Shown one piece after another: positions 33,501-41,987 of a stretch of DNA of 64,000 nt. The stretch comes from JAGQOZ01 sp041399205. Its GTDB lineage: Bacteria; Planctomycetota; Planctomycetia; Pirellulales; Pirellulaceae. The stretch lies in NCBI GenBank assembly GCA_041399205.1, contig JAWKTK010000014.1:62001-126000 (forward strand), written 5' to 3'. Both the position numbers and the translations under genes were made by a program. The notes below the pieces were generated by a model. The model was not told the origin of the DNA, did no database searches, and saw only the letters and a list, made by a program, of their open reading frames with translations. Within the stretch, counting starts at the first letter, position 1; the number at the start of each line of letters is the position of its first letter.

Positions 33501-33959
33501 ATGCCAGTTCAAGACCTTCGGCCGCCATCACGTTTCATGTTCTGGTGCACTGCGCCTTTTCTGGTGGCCACGATTGTCCTGCTTCCGCTACTTGCTCGAC
33601 CGCCGGAACCAACGGGATGCGTTATTCTTGGCGTCGTCGTTCTGCTCTGCGTTTTCGTTCTCACAGGACTTTGGAACGCCGAGCGTTTTTGGTGGTGCTG
33701 GCGCGCGGTTGGCGGAATCGTCGCCGGTGGGTACTTGGCCTACCTCATTGCAATGATCGCCGAGGGACAATGGTTCGGTGATGGTCGCCGTTCATCTTCA
33801 ACAGCCTTCAATGCGTTGATGGGGCTGATCGTGTTCGGCTACCCCGGTTGCATGTGGGCCGTGTTCGGTCGGTTCACGTGGAAACCCGAGCCAGAGTACG
33901 ACGAATACATTGACGAATTCACCGACATCGACGAAATGGATACCGAAGCGGGCGGATAA
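33501..33959 (+). CDS. Cassette 34: integral membrane protein
   Basis: Intact, 152 residues with four predicted spans: MFWCTAPFLVATIVLLPLLA, GCVILGVVVLLCVFVLTGLW, AVGGIVAGGYLAYLIAMIA and ALMGLIVFGYPGCMWAVFG, followed by a very acidic tail (EYDEYIDEFTDIDEMD). Start ATG only 12 bases after the cassette start. The TAA stop overlaps the attC R'' box. Function unknown. Confidence 0.78.
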   Translation: MPVQDLRPPSRFMFWCTAPFLVATIVLLPLLARPPEPTGCVILGVVVLLCVFVLTGLWNAERFWWCWRAVGGIVAGGYLAYLIAMIAEGQWFGDGRRSSSTAFNALMGLIVFGYPGCMWAVFGRFTWKPEPEYDEYIDEFTDIDEMDTEAGG

Positions 33960-34091
33960 CATGGTTTTTACGCAAGGGCCTTCGAGCACATCTTCGATGT
34001 TTGGCAACGCGCCATAGCCCTGGTACAATTTCTGGTGGTTCATGCATCGTCGGCTTCGTTTAGGGCGGTGTCGTAAGACTTTCCATTGGGC
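33954..34091 (+). other. attC34
   Basis: R'' GGATAAC (33954-33960); R' ATTGGGC (34085-34091), first G changed to A. TTGGCA (34001-34006) and TACAAT (34024-34029), 17 bp spacer. Confidence 0.88.
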
Positions 34092-34100
34092 GGTTCTCAG

Positions 34101-34442
34101 ATGGCACACATTGGCCGCATTGAATCTGCGGATGCCTCGCATTCATTGACCTACGACGCTTGGTTGTCCGTTATTGCTGCGTCGGATGATTTGCACTCTA
34201 TTCCTCCTCGCAAAGGAATTAACCCGTTCACGCGCGAACCAACGTTGTTTCACGCCCCACCCGATTCGGTCCGTCTCATTCGCAACGATTTCGTCATTGG
34301 ATCATTTTCGTGGGCGGAGGACGGCTCGTCTGCCGTGAACGTGACATGTTACAATGAATGCCGGGAATTGATGGCCGTTGCAGCACGCGAATTCGCGCAG
34401 ATTCTGGGTGGGATCTTTTCTGAGTTTGATACTGACTTGTAA
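34101..34442 (+). CDS. Cassette 35 protein, unknown conserved type
   Basis: Intact, 113 residues: YDAWLSVIAASDDLHSIPPR, KGINPFTREPTLFHAPPDSV, then two strands and LMAVAAREFAQILGG. The central PPxxGINPFTREP motif marks a small unnamed bacterial family. ATG lies 15 bases after the cassette start. Confidence 0.73.
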   Translation: MAHIGRIESADASHSLTYDAWLSVIAASDDLHSIPPRKGINPFTREPTLFHAPPDSVRLIRNDFVIGSFSWAEDGSSAVNVTCYNECRELMAVAAREFAQILGGIFSEFDTDL

Positions 34443-34452
34443 CGCGACGGTC

Positions 34453-34589
34453 CGGCAACATGTTTCTTGCTAGGCCTTCGGCATGCCTTCCAGATTTGTC
34501 AACGTTGGCTGGCCTTCGTACAATTTTCTGGTAGTTCAGGCATTGGCCGCTTCGTATAGGCCGGTGCGGAAGAAAAACATCCGTTGTGC
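34453..34589 (+). other. attC35
   Basis: R'' CGGCAAC (34453-34459), R' GTTGTGC (34583-34589). TTGTCA (34496-34501) and TACAAT (34519-34524), 17 bp. Outer arms partly eroded (TGTTTCTTGC). Confidence 0.85.
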
Positions 34590-34598
34590 GCCTCAAGA

Positions 34599-35057
34599 AT
34601 GAACACTTGCCCTTACTGCGAATCCAAACTGCTGGATGCGTCACATTGCGGCGAATGCCGTCAGTACTTTGTTGATGGCTTGATCGCGAACCTTGCCAGC
34701 AGCGATCCAAAGGTGCGCAAGGTTGCCGCTGATAAATGTGTGTTTGTCGGCCCAACGAAACCACTGATAGAAGCCCTAGGCAACACATTGACCGATTCGG
34801 AGTCTGACGTCCGCGTATCAGCAGGCGTCACGCTGTTCGTTGCTGGTTCGTCCGTTGGTGGCATTATTTCCCAGCTGATAGTTGCTCTAGACGATTCCGA
34901 TATTCGGGTTCGTCGCCTCGCTGCGGCGTGCCTGTCGAATGTTGGGGCAGATGCATTACCAGCCCTTCCACGGCTTCTACAACTTGCCAGTGATGCGGAT
35001 TGGATTTTACGGAAATGGGTCGATCAAGCGATCGTCAATATCACTGGTAACGCGTAG
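34599..35057 (+). CDS. Cassette 36: zinc-ribbon HEAT-repeat protein
   Basis: Intact, 152 residues. Residues 3-25 hold CPYCESK and CGECRQYF, a zinc ribbon; then three or four HEAT-like repeats (DPKVRKVAADKC, ESDVRVSAGVTLFV, DSDIRVRRLAAACL, DADWILRKWVDQAI). Probably a protein-protein interaction module. Last clear cassette gene. Confidence 0.8.
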   Translation: MNTCPYCESKLLDASHCGECRQYFVDGLIANLASSDPKVRKVAADKCVFVGPTKPLIEALGNTLTDSESDVRVSAGVTLFVAGSSVGGIISQLIVALDDSDIRVRRLAAACLSNVGADALPALPRLLQLASDADWILRKWVDQAIVNITGNA

Positions 35058-35400
35058 CAGCATACAACAAGTCGCTGCCTGAAATCAGAATCGGTGTCGA
35101 AAAAAGAAGCTTCATATTGTGCGGACGTAGCTGTGCCATGTGATCCCGCAACCGACGACGATCAGCGAGAACTGACGAACTTGCCGACGGCACGGATGCG
35201 TTTGGAGCCCGCGTGACCAATCGCGTTCTTGCTGAACACAGTTGCGTGGTTGGTCGAACGGCCAGTCGTCAGTCATGGATTCGCGAGCGTTCCGAAGGAT
35301 CGAACACATTTTTGCCGCACTCGCCGTACAACATGTTCTTTGCTACGGTGTTTTGGTAATGCAGACCATCACGGAATTCCATTTGCCGGGACGTCCGTTT
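35058..35400 (+). other. Eroded end of the cassette array
   Basis: CATACAAC (35062-35069) and CGGTGTCGAAAAAAGAAGCT then TTGTGCGG (35092-35122) look like the two ends of a shortened attC. At 35325-35350 CCGTACAACATGTTCTTTGC resembles another attC left arm and ACGTCCGTTTTAG near 35390 a right end. No intact gene in between. Beyond this, no attC is seen. Confidence 0.55.
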
Positions 35401-35410
35401 TAGCGCAAAC

Positions 35411-35446
35411 AAAAACCTCCGGCTGGCAAAGTGCCGCTGGAGGTTT
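35411..35446 (-). terminator. Terminator of the 35483 gene
   Basis: On the minus strand AAACCTCC ... GGAGGTTT closes a hairpin with a GC-rich inner stem, followed by TTTTGTTT. It lies about 40 bases after the stop of the minus-strand gene, a standard rho-independent arrangement. Confidence 0.7.
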
Positions 35447-35482
35447 CTGATCCTGCCAAGGAATTTGCGGTGGGGCGGCGCG

Positions 35483-35929
35483 TTAGTAAACGTCGCTGCC
35501 AGTAAGGACTGTTCGCTTGTCTTGATCTACATAGGGATTCTGAATCATCTTGGGCGAAGGCTTCGCTTCGACAACGGTGTCTTGGTGCGAAATCTTCTGT
35601 TCGCTTTCTGGCGAAACGTACGGATTGTGAATCATGGCCGATTGAGGAGCCACGATTTCTGGCGTTCGAACGGTACCCGGATACGCGTAAGGGCTGTACC
35701 CGTAGGTTCGAGCCACGGGGGCGCTGTAGTATACTGGCGGGTGCAGAGCAAAATACGGCGGTGTTGGAATGCGGCCAGTTGCATAAGGTGACGAAAAGTA
35801 ACCGCCCCAACCTGCATAAGGGAATCCGCCGCTACAGTAAGGGCCAACCGATTGAGCGTTGGCGGAAGTGCCAACAAGGCCGACCGCGAACAGGCTCGCC
35901 GCCAACAAAAGTTGTTTGGAAAAACGCAT
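35483..35929 (-). CDS. Secreted proline/tyrosine-rich protein, unknown
   Basis: 148 residues with a clear signal peptide (MRFSKQLLLAASLFAVGLVG, cleavage after SANA). The mature part is low in Lys, rich in Tyr, Pro and Gly (SVGPYCSGGFPYAGWGGYFS), and has two copies of MI(H/Q)NPYV. Planctomycetes encode many such small exported proteins of unknown role. It borders the eroded integron end but has normal core codon use. Confidence 0.8.
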   Translation of the reverse strand: MRFSKQLLLAASLFAVGLVGTSANAQSVGPYCSGGFPYAGWGGYFSSPYATGRIPTPPYFALHPPVYYSAPVARTYGYSPYAYPGTVRTPEIVAPQSAMIHNPYVSPESEQKISHQDTVVEAKPSPKMIQNPYVDQDKRTVLTGSDVY

Positions 35930-36067
35930 GTTGTGAACCTCGGAAAAATCAAAGCATGGAAAAATCGCGTCTTCGATTTACGTTAGTTGGTGACCATTCG
36001 CGATTCAATCACTAAGCAAATCTTGACGCTGATTTCTTGAGATTATCCGAGGCCCATTGGGAGCTGT

Positions 36068-37099
36068 GTGCCGGTGTTATTGTCAGAATCGATAAAATCG
36101 GAAGCTCGGCAGCTAGGATTTGCCTTGGTGGGCATTTGTCCCGCCGTCACGCCATGGGGAATTCACCGCTTCTACGAATGGCTGGATGCCGGTTTTGCTG
36201 GCGAAATGTCGTACCTGGTAGACCGCAAACAGGCTTATTCGCACCCGCAGTTTGTATTGCCAAATGCCAAGAGCCTAGTGATGTTGGCGCTGCCTTACGC
36301 GAACCAATCTAGCGAGCTTGCCGAGCCGGGCCAAGGTCGAGTTTCGAACTACGCTTGGAGCGAAGTGGACTATCACGATGTGATTCATCCTCGACTGAAA
36401 TACTTAGTGCGTTTTATCGAATCGCAGTCGGCTGGCCATGAAGCTCGAGGCGTTGTCGATTCCGCGCCATTGCTGGAACGCGAATTCGCGCAGCTGGCTG
36501 GGCTCGGTTGGGCCGGCAAGAACACCTTGCTATTGAATACAACCTTCGGCAGCTATTTTTTTCTGGCAGCGGTACTGACCACGGTCGAATTGGACTACGA
36601 CGAACCATTTACCGCCAATCACTGCGGCACTTGCACGGCGTGTTTGGATGCGTGCCCGACAGACGCGTTTGTTCAACCCTATGTGTTGGATGCCACCAAG
36701 TGCATTTCGTATCTGACCATTGAATTGCGAAGTGCGATCCCGGATGCGATTCGGCCCGATATGGGTGACTGGGTGTTCGGGTGTGACGTTTGCCAAGAAG
36801 TATGTCCGTGGAATTCGAAGGTGCCGCGCGACAGCGAATCGATTTTCCGCCCGTTTCAAAATCGAAATCCAATGGAATTGACTTCGCTGCTTGGTATGTC
36901 AGACAGTGACTTTCGAACTCTTTTTCGCAAAACACCCCTGTGGCGAAGTCGGCGTCGAGGCATCTTGCGAAATGCGCTGATTGTCTTGGGTAATCAACGC
37001 TACTCCCCTGCCCTAGCTGCCGTTGAACAGCTTTTGAAAGATGACGAGCCTCTGGTTCGGCACGCGGCTGCTTGGGCCCGACAGGAAATAGTCAAGTAG
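36068..37099 (+). CDS. queG: Epoxyqueuosine reductase (QueG)
   Basis: Final step of queuosine synthesis in tRNA, cobalamin- and Fe-S-dependent. 343 residues. HCGTCTACLDACPTDAF (near 187-203) and FGCDVCQEVCPWN provide two 4Fe-4S clusters; AGLGWAGKNTLLL and ISYLTIELRSAIPD are QueG hallmarks. The C-terminal 50 residues (QRYSPALAAVEQLLKDDEPL) form a HEAT-like repeat, as in many QueG proteins. The start used is GTG 36068; no ATG lies nearby. Confidence 0.94.
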   Translation: MPVLLSESIKSEARQLGFALVGICPAVTPWGIHRFYEWLDAGFAGEMSYLVDRKQAYSHPQFVLPNAKSLVMLALPYANQSSELAEPGQGRVSNYAWSEVDYHDVIHPRLKYLVRFIESQSAGHEARGVVDSAPLLEREFAQLAGLGWAGKNTLLLNTTFGSYFFLAAVLTTVELDYDEPFTANHCGTCTACLDACPTDAFVQPYVLDATKCISYLTIELRSAIPDAIRPDMGDWVFGCDVCQEVCPWNSKVPRDSESIFRPFQNRNPMELTSLLGMSDSDFRTLFRKTPLWRSRRRGILRNALIVLGNQRYSPALAAVEQLLKDDEPLVRHAAAWARQEIVK

Positions 37100-37879
37100 T
37101 CGTAATCCATTTCATGACTCCGTATTTTTTTGCGTGCGCGTAATCGCGTGAGCGGATCGGTCAGTCGATTCTTGGCAGTGACGTCGGCGCGTTCGGTTTC
37201 CGCAATGCATCGCGATGGCGTCGGAAAATCGTCCTTGGCGATCACATCCATCATGGAAACGTCACTGCTACTTGTGGACGGCGGTGCTGGCCGGATTCGT
37301 CTTCCTTCAGGAATCTCTCTGGGCACTCTGCGCCTCGGCTTTCAGACCATTTGGCCTCGGCGACAGATGGCCAGCACGAGGTGGTTCCGCGTGAGCAAGG
37401 ATGAGGTGGAAACGCGGAGTCGCCGAGAACGCCGAGATTTCTTGGTGAAACAGCACTAAAACCACTGGTGGTAGGATTCTTCATTTGAATCGCCTCGAAG
37501 ATATTGGGCGAATCCGTTGTCGGCTCGTGTTGATGATGCGATTGGTGTTATTTCCGGCAAACATGGTCGGATCGAAATAATGGCTTAAAAATACCCAAGT
37601 GTGATACTCTTAGCCGGAGGCGTTCGCGGCAGCAACTTGTACTCTCGCCGAAAAGAAATGATTTTTTTATTTTGTTGTGGAAATGGTCCCCTATACCGCA
37701 ATAAGCAATGTAGAGCATCATTCGGCACGGGCAATTCTCCGCGTTTTTTCAACATTGCTATGCCTTGTGCACGCTGAACGGCGATGCGCCGGTCCACTTC
37801 GCAACTTCGATATATCAGCATGTTGGGGCTGGCGTATCCCGTTTCATCGCCTTTGCACGCTGTTCAACACAAATGGATC
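37100..37879. other. Intergenic stretch, 780 bases
   Basis: Open frames here look like chance frames: no family motif, poor codon pattern. Around 37395-37450 there is a low-complexity CGCGGAGTCGCCGAGAACGC block that may be a dispersed repeat. AT-rich part at 37655-37700 may hold the promoter of the next gene. Confidence 0.45.
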
Positions 37880-38620
37880 ATGGTAGTCATGATTGAACCG
37901 CCGCTTGATGTTTTGGACCAAATCAACTCGATCTGCGACGAGTTTGAAAGGGCTCAGGGGACGGTGGAAATCGACCAATTTCTGGACCTGATCCCGGTTC
38001 AATTTCATGTCAATTTACTAGCTTGGCTAATTCCTTTGGATTTGGAACGGCGTTGGTCGCGGGGGTTTCCGGTTAAGCCGTTACGGTCGTACTTAGAGAA
38101 GTTCCCGAGCTTCCTGGAGCAGCCCGACGTTTTGCAGAGTCTGGCGATTAGTGAATTCCGCATTCGTCAGGAAGTCGGTGACGCTCCAGCGATTGACGAC
38201 GCGCTGGATTCGTTTCCCGAACTACGGGAACCGCTGGAGCCAATCTTTCGAAGAACATTGTTCGAATTGTCACCATGCCAAGTGCGAGTCTTCCGTGACG
38301 ATGAACTGGCCAACGTATTCGCTCTGGATCGGCTAATCGAAATTGGCCGTCAAAGCTTGGGCGAACCTGATTCCATATCGCTGGCAATGCAAGACAGTGG
38401 CAAGGCTAGGCTGATTATTGCGGATCGGCACGAGACGTCGGTTTCTCGAAAACACGTTTCCTGCGAAATTCTACGCAAACACCAAATCCGAATCCTCAAC
38501 TTTAGCGCTCGATCGTCAGTCGTCATCAACGGCCAACAGCCTCTTGGAGCCGGTGCGTCTTGCGTAGAACGTCCTCCGTTTACGTTGCATCTGGGCCCCA
38601 AGACTCTGAGAATTGAATAG
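37880..38620 (+). CDS. FHA-domain protein
   Basis: 246 residues. The N-terminal half (ICDEFERAQGTVEIDQFLDL, WLIPLDLERRWSRGFPVKPL, SYLEKFPSF) is the helical region usually found before planctomycete Ser/Thr kinase domains. The C-terminal half is a divergent forkhead-associated domain: IGRQSLGEPD, RLIIADRHETSVSRKHVSCE with the conserved SRKH, and NFSARSSVVINGQ. Phosphothreonine binding is likely. It converges on the kinase gene (21-base gap), so a kinase-FHA pair is plausible. ATG 37880 preferred to the in-frame upstream start at 37784. Confidence 0.8.
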   Translation: MVVMIEPPLDVLDQINSICDEFERAQGTVEIDQFLDLIPVQFHVNLLAWLIPLDLERRWSRGFPVKPLRSYLEKFPSFLEQPDVLQSLAISEFRIRQEVGDAPAIDDALDSFPELREPLEPIFRRTLFELSPCQVRVFRDDELANVFALDRLIEIGRQSLGEPDSISLAMQDSGKARLIIADRHETSVSRKHVSCEILRKHQIRILNFSARSSVVINGQQPLGAGASCVERPPFTLHLGPKTLRIE

Positions 38621-38641
38621 TCTATTCCGACGCGACATTCG

Positions 38642-41600
38642 TCATTCTTCTGGGATGTTCTGCGAACCACCAAATCTTTCACACCGCTGAAACACGCGAG
38701 TGGCCCACCAGGTAACATTGGCAGGAAGCGCGTCTGCAAATGCTTGCATCTCTTTTCCCGAATCTTCCAGCATGGTCATCCCTAATTCCGTCTTTCCCTG
38801 GTGCAACAGGCAACACGCCTTTAGATTTGACTTCCGTGCTCCTATTGCCGATGCCAAGGGAGCATCCGGAAGGTTAGACAACACGTCGGCTGCTTCGTCA
38901 AATCGACTCAGCGCTACCAATGATTCAGCCCAGCTGAGCTGGCATAAGAATTTGTATCGACTTGGCATGGCCTGCTTGTCAGGCAATTGCACGACACGTC
39001 GCAACAGCGTTTCAGCTTCCTCAAATTCGCCCAGATCTAGCATGACGCACTGCAATGCGGCGGCAGTTCGCCCCCACTGCTCGCAATGCGTTCCCGCAAT
39101 ACATTCGATTCGCTCAAGGGCATCAGCGAGATCACTACGAGCAGTCCGTTTATCACCTGTACGATGCAACAACATGGCGTAGTTTACTTGGCACGTCACG
39201 GTATCCACGTCATCGGGACCAAATTGCGTTACAAGCTTGCTGTACAGCGAGGCCATGCGCTGTGCCGCATCCGAAACGTGTCCGGACAGCGCCAAGGCAT
39301 TCGCGAGGTTCAGTTCCAGAATCAATGTTTTCCGTTCGGTCACGCCCAATCGAAATCGCGAAGCTACGGAGGTTTCGTCAAAGGCGACAATTGCGTTTTG
39401 AATATCGCCCACGTTCAACAGCGTGCTGGCTGCGAGGTATCCGATTTCGAGCCCAAACTTCGAGGCCAATCGGTCGCTGGACACGGTATCTTGAAACAGC
39501 GTCAGCGATTCCGTCGCAGCTTCGCGGTTTCGCTTCAGTTTAACCAACGCTTCGACGAGTGCCTGTCTACACTGCAGTGCCAAAACGTCAGCTGCTCCCG
39601 CCGAGCTTTCGATTCGCTCGATTTCGTGCCGAAGTACCGACAAGCCCAATTCGGCGTGTCCCGTCGAAAAATGACAGCTGGCCAACGCCAAGCAAACCTG
39701 GGATCGAATTTCGCCATGCATCGCGTCATTGGTAATGAGCGTCTCCAGAATTTCGCGTTCTTCGGGAATTCTTCCTTGTCGAGACAACAGTTTGGCCAGC
39801 CTCAGCTGCACCTCGCACAAACGGTCTTCCGACACGATTGGCAGCAGCTGTCGATACGCAGCTTCTGCTTCTGCCAACTTGCCGTTTTTTTCCAAGCATA
39901 TTGCCCCTAGGATCTGAACGCTTTCCACTAACTGCGGATCCAGATGGCGACCATCTTTGATGGTCAATTTCATTTGCAATAATTGGCGATTGGCATCATT
40001 GTTTGCGCCAGCATGAAGCAAAACCGTAGTCAACGCGATTCTGGAACGTACGGTTTCGTCGTGAGCTTCGCCCAGTGTTTGGGCGTACAACGCCACAGCT
40101 TCTTCGAATAAATCGCCAGCGGCCTGCCATTCACCAATCGCCATTTTCGAACGTCCAATTGCATCCAACACACCGGCTCGTTCCAACGGTTCCAGCGACT
40201 CGGTGCGAGCGTTGCGAACAAATCGATCCAACGAATCACGCCATTGGGATTCCCCAGACGTCGCGTCTACGTCAACCTGCCCAAAGGAAGAAGCGACAAA
40301 GTTTAATACTCGAGTATTACGTTGATTCAGCTGCCTGACTTCTTGTAGGGATTGCAACGCCGCAGCTCGTTCACGTTCTGCGTTCTTTCTGGCGGTAATT
40401 GCTTCGCGTTCACTTTGTTTGGCTGCCGCCTCGGCCTGTTTTGCATACTTCAGCCCGATAGCAGTTCCTACTATACCAAGCAATAGAGTCATGATCAGAG
40501 CAACGGCCGCAACCAGGCTTCCTTGATGCCGCCGTCCAAATTTCTTGAGGTGGTACCAACGTGATCGCGAGTGAGCTTCCACTGGTTCGTTCCGCAGGCA
40601 ACGACGCACATCATCGCCCAAAGCTTGAACCGTTTGGTAGCGAAGGTTGCGATCGACGTCCATGGCTTTCAACACAATCCAGTCCAAGTCTTGTGTTAGC
40701 GGGCGAAGATAACTCTTGCGGTCGGCGGAACGAGCTTCAAAGAAATCGGAACTTGCGGAACTGACAAGCTGAGACGGCAATTTGAATTCGCCATGCCGAA
40801 CAAAGGTTAACAGCTCCGGCACGCTCGATTCGCCTGATCTGCGTTTTTCGCCCACAGGGGTTGTTCCAGCAAGTAACTGATACAGCAGCACTCCTAACGA
40901 ATAGACGTCCGTCCGAGAATCGACGTCCATTTCACCCAGTGTGGCTTGTTCCGGGCTCATGTATTGAACGGTGCCAATGAGTTGTCCTGCCAACGATACC
41001 AGATCTCGATCAACCGGCGCATCACCGGGACTGAGCAGTTTAGCCAGTCCAAAATCAATGACCTTGACTTGCGGTTGTCCATCAATTTGTCGAACTAGCA
41101 GATTGGACGGTTTCAGGTCGCGATGGACGACGCTCTTGTTGTGAGCAAACTGAATGGCGTCACAGACTTCTAAGAATAGATCCAGTCGATCTCGCAAACG
41201 GAGCCTTGCTCGATCGCAATACCGATCCAGTGGTACGCCATCCACATACTCCATGGAAAAATAGGGTACACCATCGGCTGAGAGTCCCGATTCATAGATG
41301 GTGGCGATATGAGGATGATTCAGCATCGCCAAAGTATGTCTTTCCAATTCAAACCGCCGCTGTCCTTCGGTCGAATGAAATTGCTGCTTGGCAACTTTGA
41401 TGGCCACACTTCGATTAAGCGGTTCGGTTTGTTCGGCAAGCCACACCACGCCCATGCCGCCTTCGCCAATGACATCTTTCAGAACGTAGTTCCCCACACG
41501 AATGGGCTCCCGTATACCCTCGGACCCAAACTCCGACGTATTCGCTTCGCTCACTTCGACTGGTTGCCCTGGGGTTCTAGTCATACACGTTCTCGATTTT

Positions 41601-41644
41601 GCCGGATCGAACATCGCCGCCAGATATCTACTTCCTTCGAACAA
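38642..41644 (-). CDS. Ser/Thr protein kinase with membrane span and TPR-like repeats
   Basis: 1000 residues. Kinase domain about 52-330: IGEGGMGVVWLAEQ (glycine loop), VAIKVAKQQ (Lys), VVHRDLKPSNLLVRQ (catalytic loop), VIDFGLAKLL (DFG). A single membrane span near 377-400 (SLVAAVALIMTLLLGIVGTA), a coiled coil rich in Ala/Glu/Arg, then about 570 residues of TPR-like repeats (VLDAIGRSKMAIGEWQAAGD...). This PknB-type layout is common in Planctomycetota. It diverges from the ECF sigma gene, a known association in this phylum. The frame is intact. Confidence 0.94.
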   Translation of the reverse strand: MFEGSRYLAAMFDPAKSRTCMTRTPGQPVEVSEANTSEFGSEGIREPIRVGNYVLKDVIGEGGMGVVWLAEQTEPLNRSVAIKVAKQQFHSTEGQRRFELERHTLAMLNHPHIATIYESGLSADGVPYFSMEYVDGVPLDRYCDRARLRLRDRLDLFLEVCDAIQFAHNKSVVHRDLKPSNLLVRQIDGQPQVKVIDFGLAKLLSPGDAPVDRDLVSLAGQLIGTVQYMSPEQATLGEMDVDSRTDVYSLGVLLYQLLAGTTPVGEKRRSGESSVPELLTFVRHGEFKLPSQLVSSASSDFFEARSADRKSYLRPLTQDLDWIVLKAMDVDRNLRYQTVQALGDDVRRCLRNEPVEAHSRSRWYHLKKFGRRHQGSLVAAVALIMTLLLGIVGTAIGLKYAKQAEAAAKQSEREAITARKNAERERAAALQSLQEVRQLNQRNTRVLNFVASSFGQVDVDATSGESQWRDSLDRFVRNARTESLEPLERAGVLDAIGRSKMAIGEWQAAGDLFEEAVALYAQTLGEAHDETVRSRIALTTVLLHAGANNDANRQLLQMKLTIKDGRHLDPQLVESVQILGAICLEKNGKLAEAEAAYRQLLPIVSEDRLCEVQLRLAKLLSRQGRIPEEREILETLITNDAMHGEIRSQVCLALASCHFSTGHAELGLSVLRHEIERIESSAGAADVLALQCRQALVEALVKLKRNREAATESLTLFQDTVSSDRLASKFGLEIGYLAASTLLNVGDIQNAIVAFDETSVASRFRLGVTERKTLILELNLANALALSGHVSDAAQRMASLYSKLVTQFGPDDVDTVTCQVNYAMLLHRTGDKRTARSDLADALERIECIAGTHCEQWGRTAAALQCVMLDLGEFEEAETLLRRVVQLPDKQAMPSRYKFLCQLSWAESLVALSRFDEAADVLSNLPDAPLASAIGARKSNLKACCLLHQGKTELGMTMLEDSGKEMQAFADALPANVTWWATRVFQRCERFGGSQNIPEE

Positions 41645-41987
41645 ACAACAGCTACTCGAACATGATACTCGGTATTTCCGTTCCGGCGAACAGCCAGTGA
41701 ATTAGATCAACTAATACGAGGGAATCGGCGAGCATTATCAGGTGGAAAGCGCAACATAGAGGTTGGAGAATGATCGTTTTACTCAGAATCGACACCGTGT
41801 GCTCCCATCGTGACGGTCAAGCACGCTAGTATCGGCGCATCTCGCCCGAACAACATGAACCTCGCCGGCTAGCGTGCTTCTCTCCTATTTGATCTAATCT
41901 TTGCAGGTTACGTTGGCGCCAAGATCTGGGTGTCGCGTCTGGTCTGTTTCGGCTATCTGACCTCCTTCAGGCGATTCAAACATAATT
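41645..41987. promoter_or_regulatory. Divergent kinase/sigma intergenic region with inverted repeat
   Basis: 343 bases. AAGCACGCTAG (41819-41829) and CTAGCGTGCTT (41869-41879) are perfect 11-bp inverted arms 39 bases apart. Both promoters must lie here; the repeat may be a regulator site or a hairpin. No gene seen. Confidence 0.5.

Larger units (their letters stand above)
10050..35400 (+). mobile_element. Large inverted-type chromosomal integron
   Basis: A tyrosine recombinase gene, an attI-like junction and 36 recognisable gene cassettes with 35 clear attC sites, followed by eroded remnants to about 35400. Integrase and cassettes are both on the plus strand, with the array 3' of the integrase: the reverse layout reported for Treponema denticola and some planctomycetes, unlike the divergent layout of proteobacterial integrons. 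The attC sites are strongly alike over about 135 bp, as in Vibrio superintegrons. Nearly all cassettes hold one small gene reading towards its own attC; the 28th holds two genes on the opposite strand. Flanking genes (glyQS, and the secreted protein at 35483) look chromosomal. Confidence 0.93.

Noticed and set aside
12158..34589. Regularly spaced near-identical repeats that could suggest a CRISPR array
   Set aside because: Units are about 135 bp with internal complementarity and sit 3' of different genes at irregular distances of 350-700 bp; no cas genes. They are attC sites.
37130..37459. Open frame of 109 codons after queG
   Set aside because: No family signal, Arg-rich shadow-like composition, no start context.
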